DNA of 64,000 nucleotides from Paracoccus sp. C2R09 (GTDB taxonomy: Bacteria > Pseudomonadota > Alphaproteobacteria > Rhodobacterales > Rhodobacteraceae): NCBI RefSeq assembly GCF_018860625.1, contig NZ_JAHKQB010000010.1:62001-126000 (forward strand), written 5' to 3'. This document shows, piece by piece, positions 33,188-42,053 of this stretch. The translations under genes were made by a program, and so were the position numbers. A model generated the notes under the pieces. That model worked only from the letters and a program-made list of their open reading frames with translations, was not told the DNA's origin and searched no databases. The stretch's first letter is position 1. Each line of letters starts with the position of its first letter.

Positions 33188-34452
33188 TCCGGGGCCGCGT
33201 CCTCGACTTTCATGCCGATCCGAACGTGACGGCGGACAATCATCGCTTCTTCGAGGATGGCGCCATCGTCACCCGCGACGGCCTGATCGAGGCGGTGGGC
33301 AATCACGCCGATCTGGCCGAACCCGACCTGCCCGAAATCGACCACCGCCCGCATCTGATCATGCCGGGCTTCATCGACCCGCATATCCATTTCCCGCAGG
33401 CGCAGGTCATCGCCAGCTGGGGGGCGCAGCTGCTGGACTGGCTTCAGAACTATACCTTCCCCGAAGAGGCGCGCTTCGGCGATCCCGACCATGCCGCGCG
33501 GATCGCGGGGCTGTTCCTGGATCAGCTGGTGGCGAACGGGACGACGACCGCGGTGGCCTTCTGCTCGGTCCACAAGACCTCGGCCGAGGCGCTGTTCACC
33601 GCGGCCCATGCGCGCAACATGGCGATGGTCGCGGGCAAGGTGATGATGGACCGCAATGCCATCCCCGAGGTGCATGACACGGCCCAAGGCAGCTATGACG
33701 ACAGCAAGGCGCTGATCGAGGCATGGCACGGCAAGGGCCGCCAGCGTTACGCGATCACCCCGCGCTTCGCGATCACCTCGACCCCGGAACAACTGGCGGC
33801 GGCGGGCACGCTGGCGGCTGAGCATCCCGATTGCCACGTCCAGACCCATCTGAGCGAGAACCTGGCCGAGATCGAGTTTACGTTAAGTCTGTATCCCAAG
33901 GCACGGGATTACCTGGATATTTATGAACAGAACGGGGTGCTGTCGGACCGCCTTCTGCTGGGTCACTGCATTCACCTGCGGGAACGGGAAATCGCGCGCA
34001 TGGCCGAGACCGGAAGCCGGGCGATCTTCTGTCCGACCTCGAACCTGTTCCTGGGTTCGGGGCTGTTCGATGCGGATGGGCTGCACGAGGCGGGCATCGT
34101 CAGCGGCGTCGCGACCGATGTGGGTGGCGGGACCAGCTGGTCCATGCTGCAGACCCTGAACGAGGGGTACAAGGTCATGGCCATGCGCGGCCAGAAGCTG
34201 CATCCGCTGGCGGCCTTCCACTGGGCCACGCGCGGCAATGCGATGGCCCTGGGGATGGAGGACCGCATCGGCACGCTGGCGCCCGGATCGGATGCCGATC
34301 TGGTCGTGCTGGATGCCCATGCGACGCCCGCCATGGCGCTACGTTCCGAACGCATCCGCACCCTGTCCGAGGAACTGTTCATCCTGCAGATCATGGGCGA
34401 CGACCGCGCCGTGGCGCAGACCTATGTCGCGGGGGTCGCGCAGAAGGGCTGA
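33175..34452 (+). CDS. guaD: guanine deaminase
   Basis: Converts guanine to xanthine, the substrate of the XdhAB enzyme encoded just upstream. The 425-residue amidohydrolase has zinc ligands H70 and H72 in PGFIDPHIHFPQ, a His in QTHLSEN, HCIH, and the late aspartate in ATDVGGGTSWSM; CPTSNLFLGSG is also typical of GuaD. It overlaps xdhC by 13 nt. A short stretch near 33870-33930 is richer in A and T and contains a TTA codon, uncommon among neighbours. A strong stem-loop follows the stop. Confidence 0.95.
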   Translation: MRQLIRGRVLDFHADPNVTADNHRFFEDGAIVTRDGLIEAVGNHADLAEPDLPEIDHRPHLIMPGFIDPHIHFPQAQVIASWGAQLLDWLQNYTFPEEARFGDPDHAARIAGLFLDQLVANGTTTAVAFCSVHKTSAEALFTAAHARNMAMVAGKVMMDRNAIPEVHDTAQGSYDDSKALIEAWHGKGRQRYAITPRFAITSTPEQLAAAGTLAAEHPDCHVQTHLSENLAEIEFTLSLYPKARDYLDIYEQNGVLSDRLLLGHCIHLREREIARMAETGSRAIFCPTSNLFLGSGLFDADGLHEAGIVSGVATDVGGGTSWSMLQTLNEGYKVMAMRGQKLHPLAAFHWATRGNAMALGMEDRIGTLAPGSDADLVVLDAHATPAMALRSERIRTLSEELFILQIMGDDRAVAQTYVAGVAQKG

Positions 34453-34472
34453 CCGCGCGGCGAACTGACGGC

Positions 34473-34504
34473 GGGTCGCGGGGGCGATTTGCGGCCCGCG
34501 ACCC
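34473..34504 (+). terminator. terminator of the xdhABC-guaD operon
   Basis: Perfect 10-bp stem GGGTCGCGGG/CCCGCGACCC (34473-34482 with 34495-34504), 12-nt loop, followed by TTC. It lies 20 nt beyond the guaD stop and ahead of trpB. Confidence 0.65.
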
Positions 34505-34572
34505 TTCACCCCGCCCGTCAAGGCGGCTAGAAGGGGCACAACCGTTTCAATCCGACCGCAAAGGCGTTTTCC

Positions 34573-35799
34573 ATGGCCGACGATCTGCTGAACAGCTTCA
34601 AGACCGGACCCGACGAACAGGGGCGCTTCGGCATCTATGGCGGCCGCTTCGTCAGCGAGACGCTGATGCCGCTGATCCTGGACCTGCAGGCGGAATACGA
34701 ACGCGCCAAGACCGACCCGGAATTCTGGGCGCAGATGGACGATCTGTGGACGCATTACGTGGGCCGCCCGTCGCCCATGTATTACGCCGAACGCCTGACC
34801 CAGCATCTGGGCGGTGCCAAGATCTACATGAAGCGGGACGAGCTGAATCACACCGGCGCCCACAAGATCAACAACGTGCTGGGCCAGATCCTGCTGGCGA
34901 TGCGCATGGGCAAGACCCGCATCATCGCAGAAACCGGCGCCGGTCAGCACGGGGTGGCGACGGCCACCGTCTGCGCGCGCTTCGGCCTGAAATGCGTCGT
35001 CTACATGGGCGCCCACGACGTGGAACGCCAGGCGCCGAACGTCTTCCGCATGCGCCTGCTGGGCGCCGAGGTGGTGCCCGTGACCAGCGGTCGCGGCACG
35101 CTGAAGGACGCGATGAACGACGCGCTGCGCGACTGGGTGACGAATGTCCGCGACACCTTCTACTGCATCGGGACGGTGGCGGGTCCGCACCCCTATCCGG
35201 CGATGGTCCGCGACTTCCAGTCGATCATCGGCAAGGAGGCCCGCGAGCAGATCCTGGCCCGCGAGGGGCGTCTGCCCGACACGATCATCGCGGCCATCGG
35301 TGGCGGCTCGAACGCGATGGGGCTGTTCTATCCGTTCCTCGACGACAAGAGCGTGAACGTCATCGGGGTCGAGGCCGGCGGCAAGGGCGTGGACGACCGG
35401 ATGGAACATTGCGCCAGCCTGGTCGGCGGTCGCGCGGGCGTGTTGCACGGCAACCGCACCTATCTGCTGCAGGACGATGACGGGCAGATCCTGGAAGGGC
35501 ACTCGATCAGCGCGGGCCTGGATTATCCGGGCATCGGGCCGGAACATGCCTGGCTGAAGGATGTGGGCCGCGCGCAATATGTCAGCATCACCGACAAGGA
35601 GGCGCTGGAGGCGTTCCAGCTGTGCTGTGCGCAGGAAGGCATCATCCCCGCGCTGGAACCCAGCCATGCGCTGGCCCATGTCATGAAGATCGCGCCCGAC
35701 CTGCCTGCCGACCACCTGATCGTCATGAACATGTGCGGTCGCGGCGACAAGGACATCTTCACCGTCGCCAAGCATCTGGGCGTCGAGATTCAGGCCTGA
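34573..35799 (+). CDS. trpB: tryptophan synthase beta chain
   Basis: Joins indole and serine to make tryptophan, in an alpha2beta2 complex with TrpA. The 408-residue protein has the PLP lysine K98 in [25 protein letters not shown], the PLP-phosphate loop GGGSNAMG, and [19 protein letters not shown]. trpA and trpF are not next to it, so tryptophan genes are dispersed or the operon is broken here. Its last 10 nt overlap the convergent DUF2237 gene. Confidence 0.97.
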   Translation: MADDLLNSFKTGPDEQGRFGIYGGRFVSETLMPLILDLQAEYERAKTDPEFWAQMDDLWTHYVGRPSPMYYAERLTQHLGGAKIYMKRDELNHTGAHKINNVLGQILLAMRMGKTRIIAETGAGQHGVATATVCARFGLKCVVYMGAHDVERQAPNVFRMRLLGAEVVPVTSGRGTLKDAMNDALRDWVTNVRDTFYCIGTVAGPHPYPAMVRDFQSIIGKEAREQILAREGRLPDTIIAAIGGGSNAMGLFYPFLDDKSVNVIGVEAGGKGVDDRMEHCASLVGGRAGVLHGNRTYLLQDDDGQILEGHSISAGLDYPGIGPEHAWLKDVGRAQYVSITDKEALEAFQLCCAQEGIIPALEPSHALAHVMKIAPDLPADHLIVMNMCGRGDKDIFTVAKHLGVEIQA

Positions 35800-36170
35800 T
35801 CGTCCGCCCCTTGGGCGTGCCGCTGCAGCAGATCCAGCGGCACGATCTCCAGCGCCTTCAGATGCGTCGCCTCCAGCACCACGCGGGGGGCGGCGTATTC
35901 CTGCGCCGCCTGCAGGAAGCGGGCCGCACACAGGCACCAGCGATCGCCGGGCTTCAGACCTGCGAAGCCGAATTCCGGGCGCGGCGTGGACAGGTCGTTC
36001 CCCAGATATGCCGACATGGCCAGGAATTCCGCAGTCACGATCACACAGACGGTGTGGCTTCCCCGATCCTCGGGGCCGGTATCGCAGCAGCCATTGCGAT
36101 AGAACCCCGTCATCGGGGCTTTCGAGCAGGGTTGCAGATCCCCGCCAAGGACGTTGATCGACGGCTCCAT
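35790..36170 (-). CDS. DUF2237 family protein
   Basis: A 126-residue cytoplasmic protein starting [29 protein letters not shown], the hallmark of DUF2237, with [21 protein letters not shown] and [15 protein letters not shown]. The conserved cysteines suggest metal or redox chemistry, but no activity is established for the family. Full length. The 3' end overlaps trpB by 10 nt in convergent orientation. Confidence 0.9.
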   Translation of the reverse strand: MEPSINVLGGDLQPCSKAPMTGFYRNGCCDTGPEDRGSHTVCVIVTAEFLAMSAYLGNDLSTPRPEFGFAGLKPGDRWCLCAARFLQAAQEYAAPRVVLEATHLKALEIVPLDLLQRHAQGADDQA

Positions 36171-36218
36171 GCGCTTCTCCGTGATGGCTGACGGGCCCAG
36201 CCTAGGGGGAAGCGAGGC

Positions 36219-37217
36219 TCAGGCCAAGGGCCGGGGCGCCCATTCGATCCAGCGACCGTGGAAATCGGCACGGCCAAGCGACCAGCGCCGCGTATCGCCG
36301 TCGCGCAGGGTCAGGCTCAGCGCCGCGCCGTGGCCGCCATCGGCCTCCATCCCGAAATGCGCCAGCGGCGAGGCCGCATCTGCAGGGCTGCGGGCAAGCG
36401 TATCCGCGACCATGTCCAGGGTTTGGGGCGGGAAATACTGCGCGGCCACCGTGTGGAACACGAGCCTCAGCCGGCCCGGTTCGGGCAGGGCCAGCCGATC
36501 GCGCAGCCACGCGCCCGCATCGCCCGCCTCGACCATGGGGGGATGTGTCCGTGCCAGCGCCAGCGCCGCACGCAGGCGTTCCAGCCGCGCATCCTGATCG
36601 GCCCAGCAATAGGCCATCAGCCGCAGCCCGTCGTGTTCCGCGCTCAGGGGGTTCAGATCCACCCCGCGCCGATCCGCGACGGCAAAGCTGCCCTGGGGGA
36701 CATCGCCCCGCCATTCGGGCGTCAGCACGACGCCATCGCCTTCGAAAAGGTGATAGCGGTCGAAATTGAGGTTCAGCCCGGCGGATGTGCCCAGCTCCAG
36801 CAGCGACAGCGGCATGTCGCAATGTCCCGACAGGAACCGCGCCGCGCCGATGAGCGCCGCCGAGCGTGCGACTTCGTTCGTCTGGGGCGGGCTGTCCAGC
36901 CAGTCCAGCACGAAATCGCGATGCCCGTCGATGGCCGCCAGCAGCAGATCGGCATCGACCCGCCGCGCGGCATAGGCATCGGCCAGCGCCGCATCGCGCC
37001 CTGTCAGCACCAGGGCATGCAGCGCGCCGCAAAGGCGCAGCGGCACGGAATGGCCACGGCTCGATGGATCGCCGGGCCAATCCAGCATGCGATCCGCGAC
37101 GGGGCCGTCCTGCAGCGCATCGGCCAGCAGGTCGCAGATATCCGCCGTCATGGGCGAGCCCAGATCGCGGCATGCACGCGCCTGATCGCGGAACGCCTCG
37201 CGGACGGTCGTGGTCAC
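36219..37217 (-). CDS. DUF2332 family protein
   Basis: A 332-residue protein of DUF2332. It shows SAALIGAARFLS, the strongly conserved LLELGTSAGLNLNFDRYHL (about residues 140-158), AEHDGLRLMAYCWADQDARLERLRAA, and a C-terminal WAPRPLA. The LELGTSAGLNL segment resembles an S-adenosylmethionine-type glycine-rich loop, so methyltransferase activity is possible but unproven. The likely start is GTG at 37217, which overlaps the pth stop codon (GTGA); no in-frame ATG lies near. Confidence 0.8.
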   Translation of the reverse strand: MTTTVREAFRDQARACRDLGSPMTADICDLLADALQDGPVADRMLDWPGDPSSRGHSVPLRLCGALHALVLTGRDAALADAYAARRVDADLLLAAIDGHRDFVLDWLDSPPQTNEVARSAALIGAARFLSGHCDMPLSLLELGTSAGLNLNFDRYHLFEGDGVVLTPEWRGDVPQGSFAVADRRGVDLNPLSAEHDGLRLMAYCWADQDARLERLRAALALARTHPPMVEAGDAGAWLRDRLALPEPGRLRLVFHTVAAQYFPPQTLDMVADTLARSPADAASPLAHFGMEADGGHGAALSLTLRDGDTRRWSLGRADFHGRWIEWAPRPLA

Positions 37218-37924
37218 TTGAAGCGGTCCGACAGGGCGCGCAAGCGGTCGGTGAAGCTGGCGGGCTGTTCGGGTTCGGCCTGCCGCCGGGGCTTCGGGTT
37301 GGGCTTTGCAGTGGCGGGGGTGGCCGTCGGGGGCGCGGCCGTTCCGCTGTTGCGCGCTGGCGCGGTGCGGTTCGCGACGGCGTTCTGGAAACGGCCCCAA
37401 TCGCCCGCCATCAGCGAGGGCGCCCCGTCCGAGACGCCGCGCATCAGGTCGTCCAGCCAATCCTGTTCCGCCTTGGCAAAATCCGACAGGACATAGCCCG
37501 CCACCCGGTCCTTGTGGCCCGGATGCCCAATGCCCAGCCGCACACGGTGGTAATCCGCGCCGATATGCTGGTGGATCGAGCGCAGCCCGTTATGGCCCGC
37601 ATGGCCGCCGCCCGTCTTCACACGGCACTTGCCAGGGGCAAGGTCCAGCTCGTCATGCATGACGATCACGTCGCCGGGCGTCAGCTTGAGGTATCGCATC
37701 GCCTCGCCCACGGCCTGGCCCGACAGGTTCATGAAGGTCGCGGGCTTCAGTAGCACCGCCTTGTCGTCGCCCAGCCGTCCTTCGGCCACATGGCCCTGGA
37801 AACGGGCACGCCACGGACCCATGCCGTGGTCGTCCGCGATCCGGTCCAGCGCCATGAACCCGATATTGTGGCGATTGGCCGCGTATTTGGTGCCCGGATT
37901 TCCAAGCCCGACGATCAGTTTCAA
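37214..37924 (-). CDS. pth: peptidyl-tRNA hydrolase
   Basis: Recycles peptidyl-tRNA released from stalled ribosomes; essential in bacteria. The 236-residue protein has the catalytic His19 in YAANRHNIGF, the MHDELDL segment with the assisting Asp, and GGHAGHNGLRSI. About 45 residues at the C-terminus are an extra Pro/Ala/Lys-rich tail (TAAPPTATPATAKPNPKPRR) beyond the usual length of about 190, a feature seen in other alphaproteobacteria. The DUF2332 gene starts inside its stop codon. Confidence 0.95.
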   Translation of the reverse strand: MKLIVGLGNPGTKYAANRHNIGFMALDRIADDHGMGPWRARFQGHVAEGRLGDDKAVLLKPATFMNLSGQAVGEAMRYLKLTPGDVIVMHDELDLAPGKCRVKTGGGHAGHNGLRSIHQHIGADYHRVRLGIGHPGHKDRVAGYVLSDFAKAEQDWLDDLMRGVSDGAPSLMAGDWGRFQNAVANRTAPARNSGTAAPPTATPATAKPNPKPRRQAEPEQPASFTDRLRALSDRFK

Positions 37925-38086
37925 GGCATTTCTCCGTCGCGTTTCGTGGCAGGCAGGGCCATGAATGTCGTTCCATCCCTTGCGGCTGTCCTTGCCCGTT
38001 ACTAAGACTCTGTCAACCTATCGCGTCTAACACGGGTTTCAGCACCCGGTCGAATCGCGGGGACAGGGACCAAAGAAGGACTGAAG

Positions 38087-38719
38087 ATGAGCGATCCGGC
38101 AGAATTCTACATGAACACCCTCGTTCCCATGGTGGTCGAACAGACCTCGCGCGGGGAACGGGCCTACGACATCTTCTCGCGACTGCTGAAGGAGCGGATC
38201 ATCTTCGTTTCGGGGCCGGTGCATGACGGCATGTCGACGCTGATCTGCGCCCAGCTGCTGTTCCTCGAGGCCGAGAACCCGAACAAGGACATCAGCATGT
38301 ACATCAACAGCCCCGGTGGCGTCGTCACCTCGGGCCTGTCGATCTACGACACGATGCAGTACATCCGTCCGCGCGTCTCGACGCTGGTCGTGGGGCAGGC
38401 GGCGTCCATGGGGTCGCTGCTGCTGGCCGCGGGCGAGCCGGGCCTGCGCTATTCGCTGCCCAACAGCCGCGTGATGGTGCACCAGCCCTCGGGCGGGTAT
38501 CAGGGTCAGGCGACCGACATCCTGATCCACGCGCGCGAGACCGAGAAGCTGAAGCGCCGCCTGAACGAGATCTATGTCCAGCATACCGGCAACCCGCTGG
38601 AGAAGGTCGAGGAGGCGCTGGAGCGCGACCGCTTCATGTCGCCCGAGGAAGCCAAGGACTGGGGCCTGATCGACGAAGTCGTGGCACCCCGCGGCAAGGC
38701 CGAGCCCGAGAAGAAATAA
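38087..38719 (+). CDS. clpP: ATP-dependent Clp protease proteolytic subunit
   Basis: Serine peptidase that forms the tetradecameric barrel working with ClpX or ClpA. The 210-residue protein has the triad Ser107 (GQAASMGS), His132 (MVHQPSGG) and Asp181 (ERDRFMSP). The short N-terminal propeptide and normal length fit the family. clpX follows 164 nt downstream in the usual order. GAAGGAC upstream of the ATG is a good ribosome site. Confidence 0.97.
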   Translation: MSDPAEFYMNTLVPMVVEQTSRGERAYDIFSRLLKERIIFVSGPVHDGMSTLICAQLLFLEAENPNKDISMYINSPGGVVTSGLSIYDTMQYIRPRVSTLVVGQAASMGSLLLAAGEPGLRYSLPNSRVMVHQPSGGYQGQATDILIHARETEKLKRRLNEIYVQHTGNPLEKVEEALERDRFMSPEEAKDWGLIDEVVAPRGKAEPEKK

Positions 38720-38770
38720 CGGCTTGGGGATTGTGACCGACCCGGCCAATCCCTAACATGGGAAGCAACC

Positions 38771-38799
38771 GGTCGGGGGGTGTTCCGCAGCCCCCGACC
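38771..38799 (+). terminator. stem-loop in the clpP-clpX gap
   Basis: GGTCGGGGG (38771-38779) pairs perfectly with CCCCCGACC (38791-38799), 11-nt loop, 51 nt after the clpP stop. No T tract. GCGGG/CCCGC and CCGCAG/CTGCGG hairpins follow before clpX, so the 164-nt gap is highly structured. It may attenuate read-through into clpX. Confidence 0.5.
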
Positions 38800-38883
38800 A
38801 CGCCCAAGGAATGCGGCGTGCGGGAATGAACCCGCGCTCTGCCCGCAGACGATACCTGCCTGCGGCAATGAAGGAAGTGGACG

Positions 38884-40149
38884 ATGGCGAACCAGTCCGG
38901 CAGCGACAGCAAGAACACGCTCTATTGCAGCTTTTGCGGCAAGAGCCAGCACGAGGTCCGCAAGCTGATTGCGGGTCCGACGGTGTTCATCTGCGACGAA
39001 TGCGTCGAACTGTGCATGGACATCATCCGCGAGGAAACGAAATCCTCGGGCCTGAAGTCCGGCGAGGGCGTTCCGACCCCGCGCGAGATCTGCGGCGTGC
39101 TGGATGATTACGTCATCGGGCAGGAACATGCCAAGCGCGTCCTGTCCGTGGCGGTGCACAACCACTACAAGCGTCTGAACCACGGTGCGAAGGGCGATAT
39201 CGAGCTTGCGAAGTCGAACATCCTGCTGATCGGCCCGACGGGTTGCGGCAAGACGCTGCTGGCCCAGACGCTGGCGCGTATCCTGGACGTTCCCTTCACC
39301 ATGGCCGACGCGACGACGCTGACCGAAGCGGGCTATGTGGGCGAGGATGTCGAGAACATCATCCTGAAGCTGCTGCAATCGAGCGAGTACAATGTCGAGC
39401 GCGCACAGCGCGGCATCGTCTATATCGACGAGGTCGACAAGATCACGCGCAAGTCCGACAACCCCTCGATCACCCGCGACGTGTCGGGCGAGGGCGTGCA
39501 GCAGGCCCTTCTGAAGATCATGGAGGGTACCGTCGCAAGCGTCCCGCCGCAGGGCGGTCGCAAGCATCCCCAGCAGGAATTCCTGCAGGTGGACACGACG
39601 AACATCCTGTTCATCTGCGGCGGCGCCTTCGCGGGTCTGGATCGCATCATCCAGCAGCGCAACAAGGGCACTGCGATGGGCTTCGGCGCTTCGGTCAAGG
39701 AAAACACCGACCAGGGCGTGGGCGAGACCTTCAAGGAACTGGAGCCCGAGGATCTGCTGAAATTCGGCCTGATCCCGGAATTCGTGGGCCGTCTGCCGGT
39801 CATCGCGACGCTGACCGATCTGGACGAGGAAGCGCTGATCATCATCCTGACCAAGCCGAAGAACGCGCTCGTCAAGCAGTATCAGCGCCTGTTCGACCTG
39901 GAGGGCGTGCAGCTGACCTTCACCGAGGATGCGCTTCAGGCGATCGCCAAGCGTGCGATCGAACGCAAGACCGGTGCTCGCGGCCTGCGCTCGATCATGG
40001 AAGAGATCCTGCTGGACACCATGTTCGAACTGCCCGGCATGGACAGCGTCGAGGAAGTCGTCGTGAACGAGGATGCTGTGGGCAACAGCTCGGTCAAGCC
40101 ACTGCTGATCCATACGGATCAGAAGAAGGAAAGCGCGACGGCGGGCTGA
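38884..40149 (+). CDS. clpX: ATP-dependent Clp protease ATPase subunit
   Basis: AAA+ unfoldase that selects substrates and feeds them to ClpP. The 421-residue protein has an N-terminal zinc-binding domain (C15, C18, C37, C40), Walker A GPTGCGKT (117-124), Walker [10 protein letters not shown] (near 180), and the pore loop GYVGEDV. An IGF-type loop ([10 protein letters not shown]) and sensor-2 region [13 protein letters not shown] follow. Full length, and placed as usual after clpP. In alphaproteobacteria ClpXP also controls cell-cycle regulators. Confidence 0.97.
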   Translation: MANQSGSDSKNTLYCSFCGKSQHEVRKLIAGPTVFICDECVELCMDIIREETKSSGLKSGEGVPTPREICGVLDDYVIGQEHAKRVLSVAVHNHYKRLNHGAKGDIELAKSNILLIGPTGCGKTLLAQTLARILDVPFTMADATTLTEAGYVGEDVENIILKLLQSSEYNVERAQRGIVYIDEVDKITRKSDNPSITRDVSGEGVQQALLKIMEGTVASVPPQGGRKHPQQEFLQVDTTNILFICGGAFAGLDRIIQQRNKGTAMGFGASVKENTDQGVGETFKELEPEDLLKFGLIPEFVGRLPVIATLTDLDEEALIIILTKPKNALVKQYQRLFDLEGVQLTFTEDALQAIAKRAIERKTGARGLRSIMEEILLDTMFELPGMDSVEEVVVNEDAVGNSSVKPLLIHTDQKKESATAG

Positions 40150-40163
40150 TCCGTCGCGGCCCG

Positions 40164-40186
40164 GATCCCCGCATCGCGCGGGGATC
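40164..40186 (+). terminator. terminator of clpX
   Basis: GATCCCCGC (40164-40172) and GCGGGGATC (40178-40186) with a 5-nt loop, 14 nt after the clpX stop; outer pairs extend it further. No long T tract. Confidence 0.6.
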
Positions 40187-40242
40187 TGGACCCCGGCCCG
40201 AAACTGGGGCATATCAACCAAAACCGTTCGAGGGTTCCCGAC

Positions 40243-40617
40243 ATGTCCTTTCTGCTTCGCGCTTTGACCTGGTGGAACAGCCAGACCGTCAACACCCAGT
40301 TCTGGACCTGGCGCAACGGTACCAAGGTGGGCGAGGACGCGCAGGGCAACGTCTTCTATCAAAGCAAGGACGCCAAACGCCGTTGGGTCATCTATTCCGG
40401 CGAGGCCGAGGCCAGCCGCATCGACCCCGAATGGCATGGCTGGCTGCACCATACCTGGAACGAGGCCCCGACCGAGGTTCCCCTGCAGCACAAGCCGTGG
40501 GAAAAGCCGCATCAGCCGAACCTGACCGGGACGGATGGGGCCTATGTGCCGGCGGGCTCGCTCTATCGTGCCGAACCGGCCAAGCGCAGCGATTACGAAG
40601 CCTGGCAGCCGGAATAA
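40243..40617 (+). CDS. NDUFA12-family subunit of respiratory complex I
   Basis: Homologue of the mitochondrial B17.2 accessory subunit, a supernumerary complex I component found in Paracoccus and other alphaproteobacteria. The 124-residue protein has [45 protein letters not shown] and a proline-rich middle ([15 protein letters not shown]), all typical of NDUFA12. It sits at the matrix-side (cytoplasmic) surface and stabilises the complex. One base separates its stop from the MlaD gene start. Confidence 0.95.
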   Translation: MSFLLRALTWWNSQTVNTQFWTWRNGTKVGEDAQGNVFYQSKDAKRRWVIYSGEAEASRIDPEWHGWLHHTWNEAPTEVPLQHKPWEKPHQPNLTGTDGAYVPAGSLYRAEPAKRSDYEAWQPE

Positions 40618-40618
40618 G

Positions 40619-41089
40619 ATGACCGCCGCAAGCGATGCAGGAACGGCCAGGGCCGAACTGATCGCCGGTGCGGTCGTTCTGGCGGTTGCGGCGGGTTTCC
40701 TCGGCTGGGCCGCACAGGGACGATTTTCGACCGGCGGCTACGAGGTCACGGCATCCTTTCCCGATGTCGATGGGGTTGCCGTCGGGACCGAGATCCGCAT
40801 GGCGGGCGTTCCCATCGGCAAAGTGTCGGATGTAAGGCTGGACCCGCAGAGCTACATGGCCGATGCCGTGCTGCGCATTCCCGACGAGATCGTGCTGCCC
40901 GCAGACAGCGCCGCGATCATCCAGTCGGACGGGTTGCTTGGCGGCGCCTATATCCAGATCCAGCCGGGCGGCAGCCTTGACGACATCCCCCCGGGCGGAG
41001 AGATCGAGGATGTCCAGGGGGCCGTCAGCCTTCTGCAGCTGATGCTGAAATTCGTGGACAGCCAGGCTTCCGAGGGGGATGAGCCATGA
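40619..41089 (+). CDS. mlaD: MlaD-family lipid transport protein
   Basis: Periplasmic substrate-binding subunit of the Mla system, which moves phospholipids between membranes and keeps outer-membrane asymmetry. The 156-residue protein has one N-terminal membrane anchor (about 12-32) and a single MCE domain (about 38-118; FPDVDGVAVGTEIRMAGVPIG, LGGAYIQIQPGG). The remaining mla genes (mlaFEBC) are not adjacent. ATGA overlap with the DUF2155 gene implies co-translation. Confidence 0.92.
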   Translation: MTAASDAGTARAELIAGAVVLAVAAGFLGWAAQGRFSTGGYEVTASFPDVDGVAVGTEIRMAGVPIGKVSDVRLDPQSYMADAVLRIPDEIVLPADSAAIIQSDGLLGGAYIQIQPGGSLDDIPPGGEIEDVQGAVSLLQLMLKFVDSQASEGDEP

Positions 41090-41436
41090 TCCGTGCCGCC
41101 ATGCTTGCCGCCCTGACCGCTACGCCGCTTGCCGCGCAAGAGGTGACGGGCGCGGATGGCGCGCTGCTGCGTGGCCTCGACAAGGTCTCGGGCCAGACGA
41201 CCGATCTGCGTCTGTCGGTGGGCGAGGCCGTCCGCTATGGCAGGCTGGAGGTTCGCCTGGGCGAATGCCGCTATCCGACCGCCGATCCCAGTTCGGATGC
41301 CTATGCGCAGCTGATCATCACCGATCTGCGGCAGAACGCGACCGTGTTCAGCGGCTGGATGATGGCCAGCTCGCCCGCATTGTCGGCGCTGGACGATGCG
41401 CGCTACGACGTTTGGGTGATTTCCTGCCAGAGCTGA
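41086..41436 (+). CDS. DUF2155 secreted protein
   Basis: A 116-residue periplasmic protein with a short signal peptide (MIRAAMLAALTATPLAAQ). The DUF2155 core (VTGADGALLRGLDKVSGQTTD, VGEAVRYGRLEVRLGECRYP, FSGWMMASSPALSALDDARYDVWVISC) has two conserved cysteines. It is usually located between mlaD or NDUFA12 and aat in Rhodobacterales. Function unknown; envelope integrity is a guess based on the MlaD coupling. The last 34 nt overlap the convergent aat gene. Confidence 0.88.
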   Translation: MIRAAMLAALTATPLAAQEVTGADGALLRGLDKVSGQTTDLRLSVGEAVRYGRLEVRLGECRYPTADPSSDAYAQLIITDLRQNATVFSGWMMASSPALSALDDARYDVWVISCQS

Positions 41437-42044
41437 TCGGCATCCGGAAGCGGCGCCGCGCCGAAATCCGCATTGCGTGACAGGGCGACCGCCAGCTGAC
41501 GGCGATAGGCGGTTCGCGGTATCTCGAACCCGCCCATCCGTTCCAGATGCGGCGTCAGGAACTGGGTGTCGAACAGCCTGAAGCCGCAGCGCGCCAAGTG
41601 GGACGAGGTCCAGAGCAGGGCCATCTTCGACCCGTTCGTCCGCGCCGACACCATGGATTCGCCAAAGAACGCCGCGCCGAGCGTCACCCCGAAGATGCCG
41701 CCTGCGAAGATGCCGTCCTGCCTGACCTCGATCGCATGGGCATGGCCCATCGCGTTCAATTGCAGATACAGGCTGAACAGCGGTTCGTTGATCCAGGTGC
41801 TTTCGCGATCCGCACAGGCCCGCACGACCGTCGCGAAATCGCCGAAATGTCCCGACCAACCGCCCCGGCGCAGGTCGCGCCGAAGCGAGCGCGAGGCGTG
41901 AATGCCGCCGATGGGCAGCACGCCCCGCATCGGTGGATCGAACCACCAGAGCCGGTCGTCATCGGCGCTTTCGGCCATCGGGAAGACGCCGCGCGCATAG
42001 CCGTTCAGCAGTTGCGCGGGCGTCAGCACCGGCGGCCTCAGCAC
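41403..42044 (-). CDS. aat: leucyl/phenylalanyl-tRNA-protein transferase
   Basis: Adds Leu or Phe to proteins with N-terminal Lys or Arg, marking them for ClpAP. The 213-residue protein has NGYARGVFPMAES, WWFDPPMRGVLPI, the core GGIFGVTLGAAFFGESMVS (about 112-130) and DTQFLTPHLERMGGFEIPR. It lies 9 nt downstream of accC on the same strand, so it is likely the end of an accBC-aat unit. The 3' end overlaps DUF2155 by 34 nt. Confidence 0.96.
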   Translation of the reverse strand: MLRPPVLTPAQLLNGYARGVFPMAESADDDRLWWFDPPMRGVLPIGGIHASRSLRRDLRRGGWSGHFGDFATVVRACADRESTWINEPLFSLYLQLNAMGHAHAIEVRQDGIFAGGIFGVTLGAAFFGESMVSARTNGSKMALLWTSSHLARCGFRLFDTQFLTPHLERMGGFEIPRTAYRRQLAVALSRNADFGAAPLPDADQLWQEITQTS

Positions 42045-42053
42045 CGGGGGGCC

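Noticed and set aside
37967-38020. Alphaproteobacterial heat-shock promoter before clpP
   Set aside because: A CTTG and a CCTAT element exist but the spacing is about 20 nt, too long for a sigma-32-type promoter; not called.
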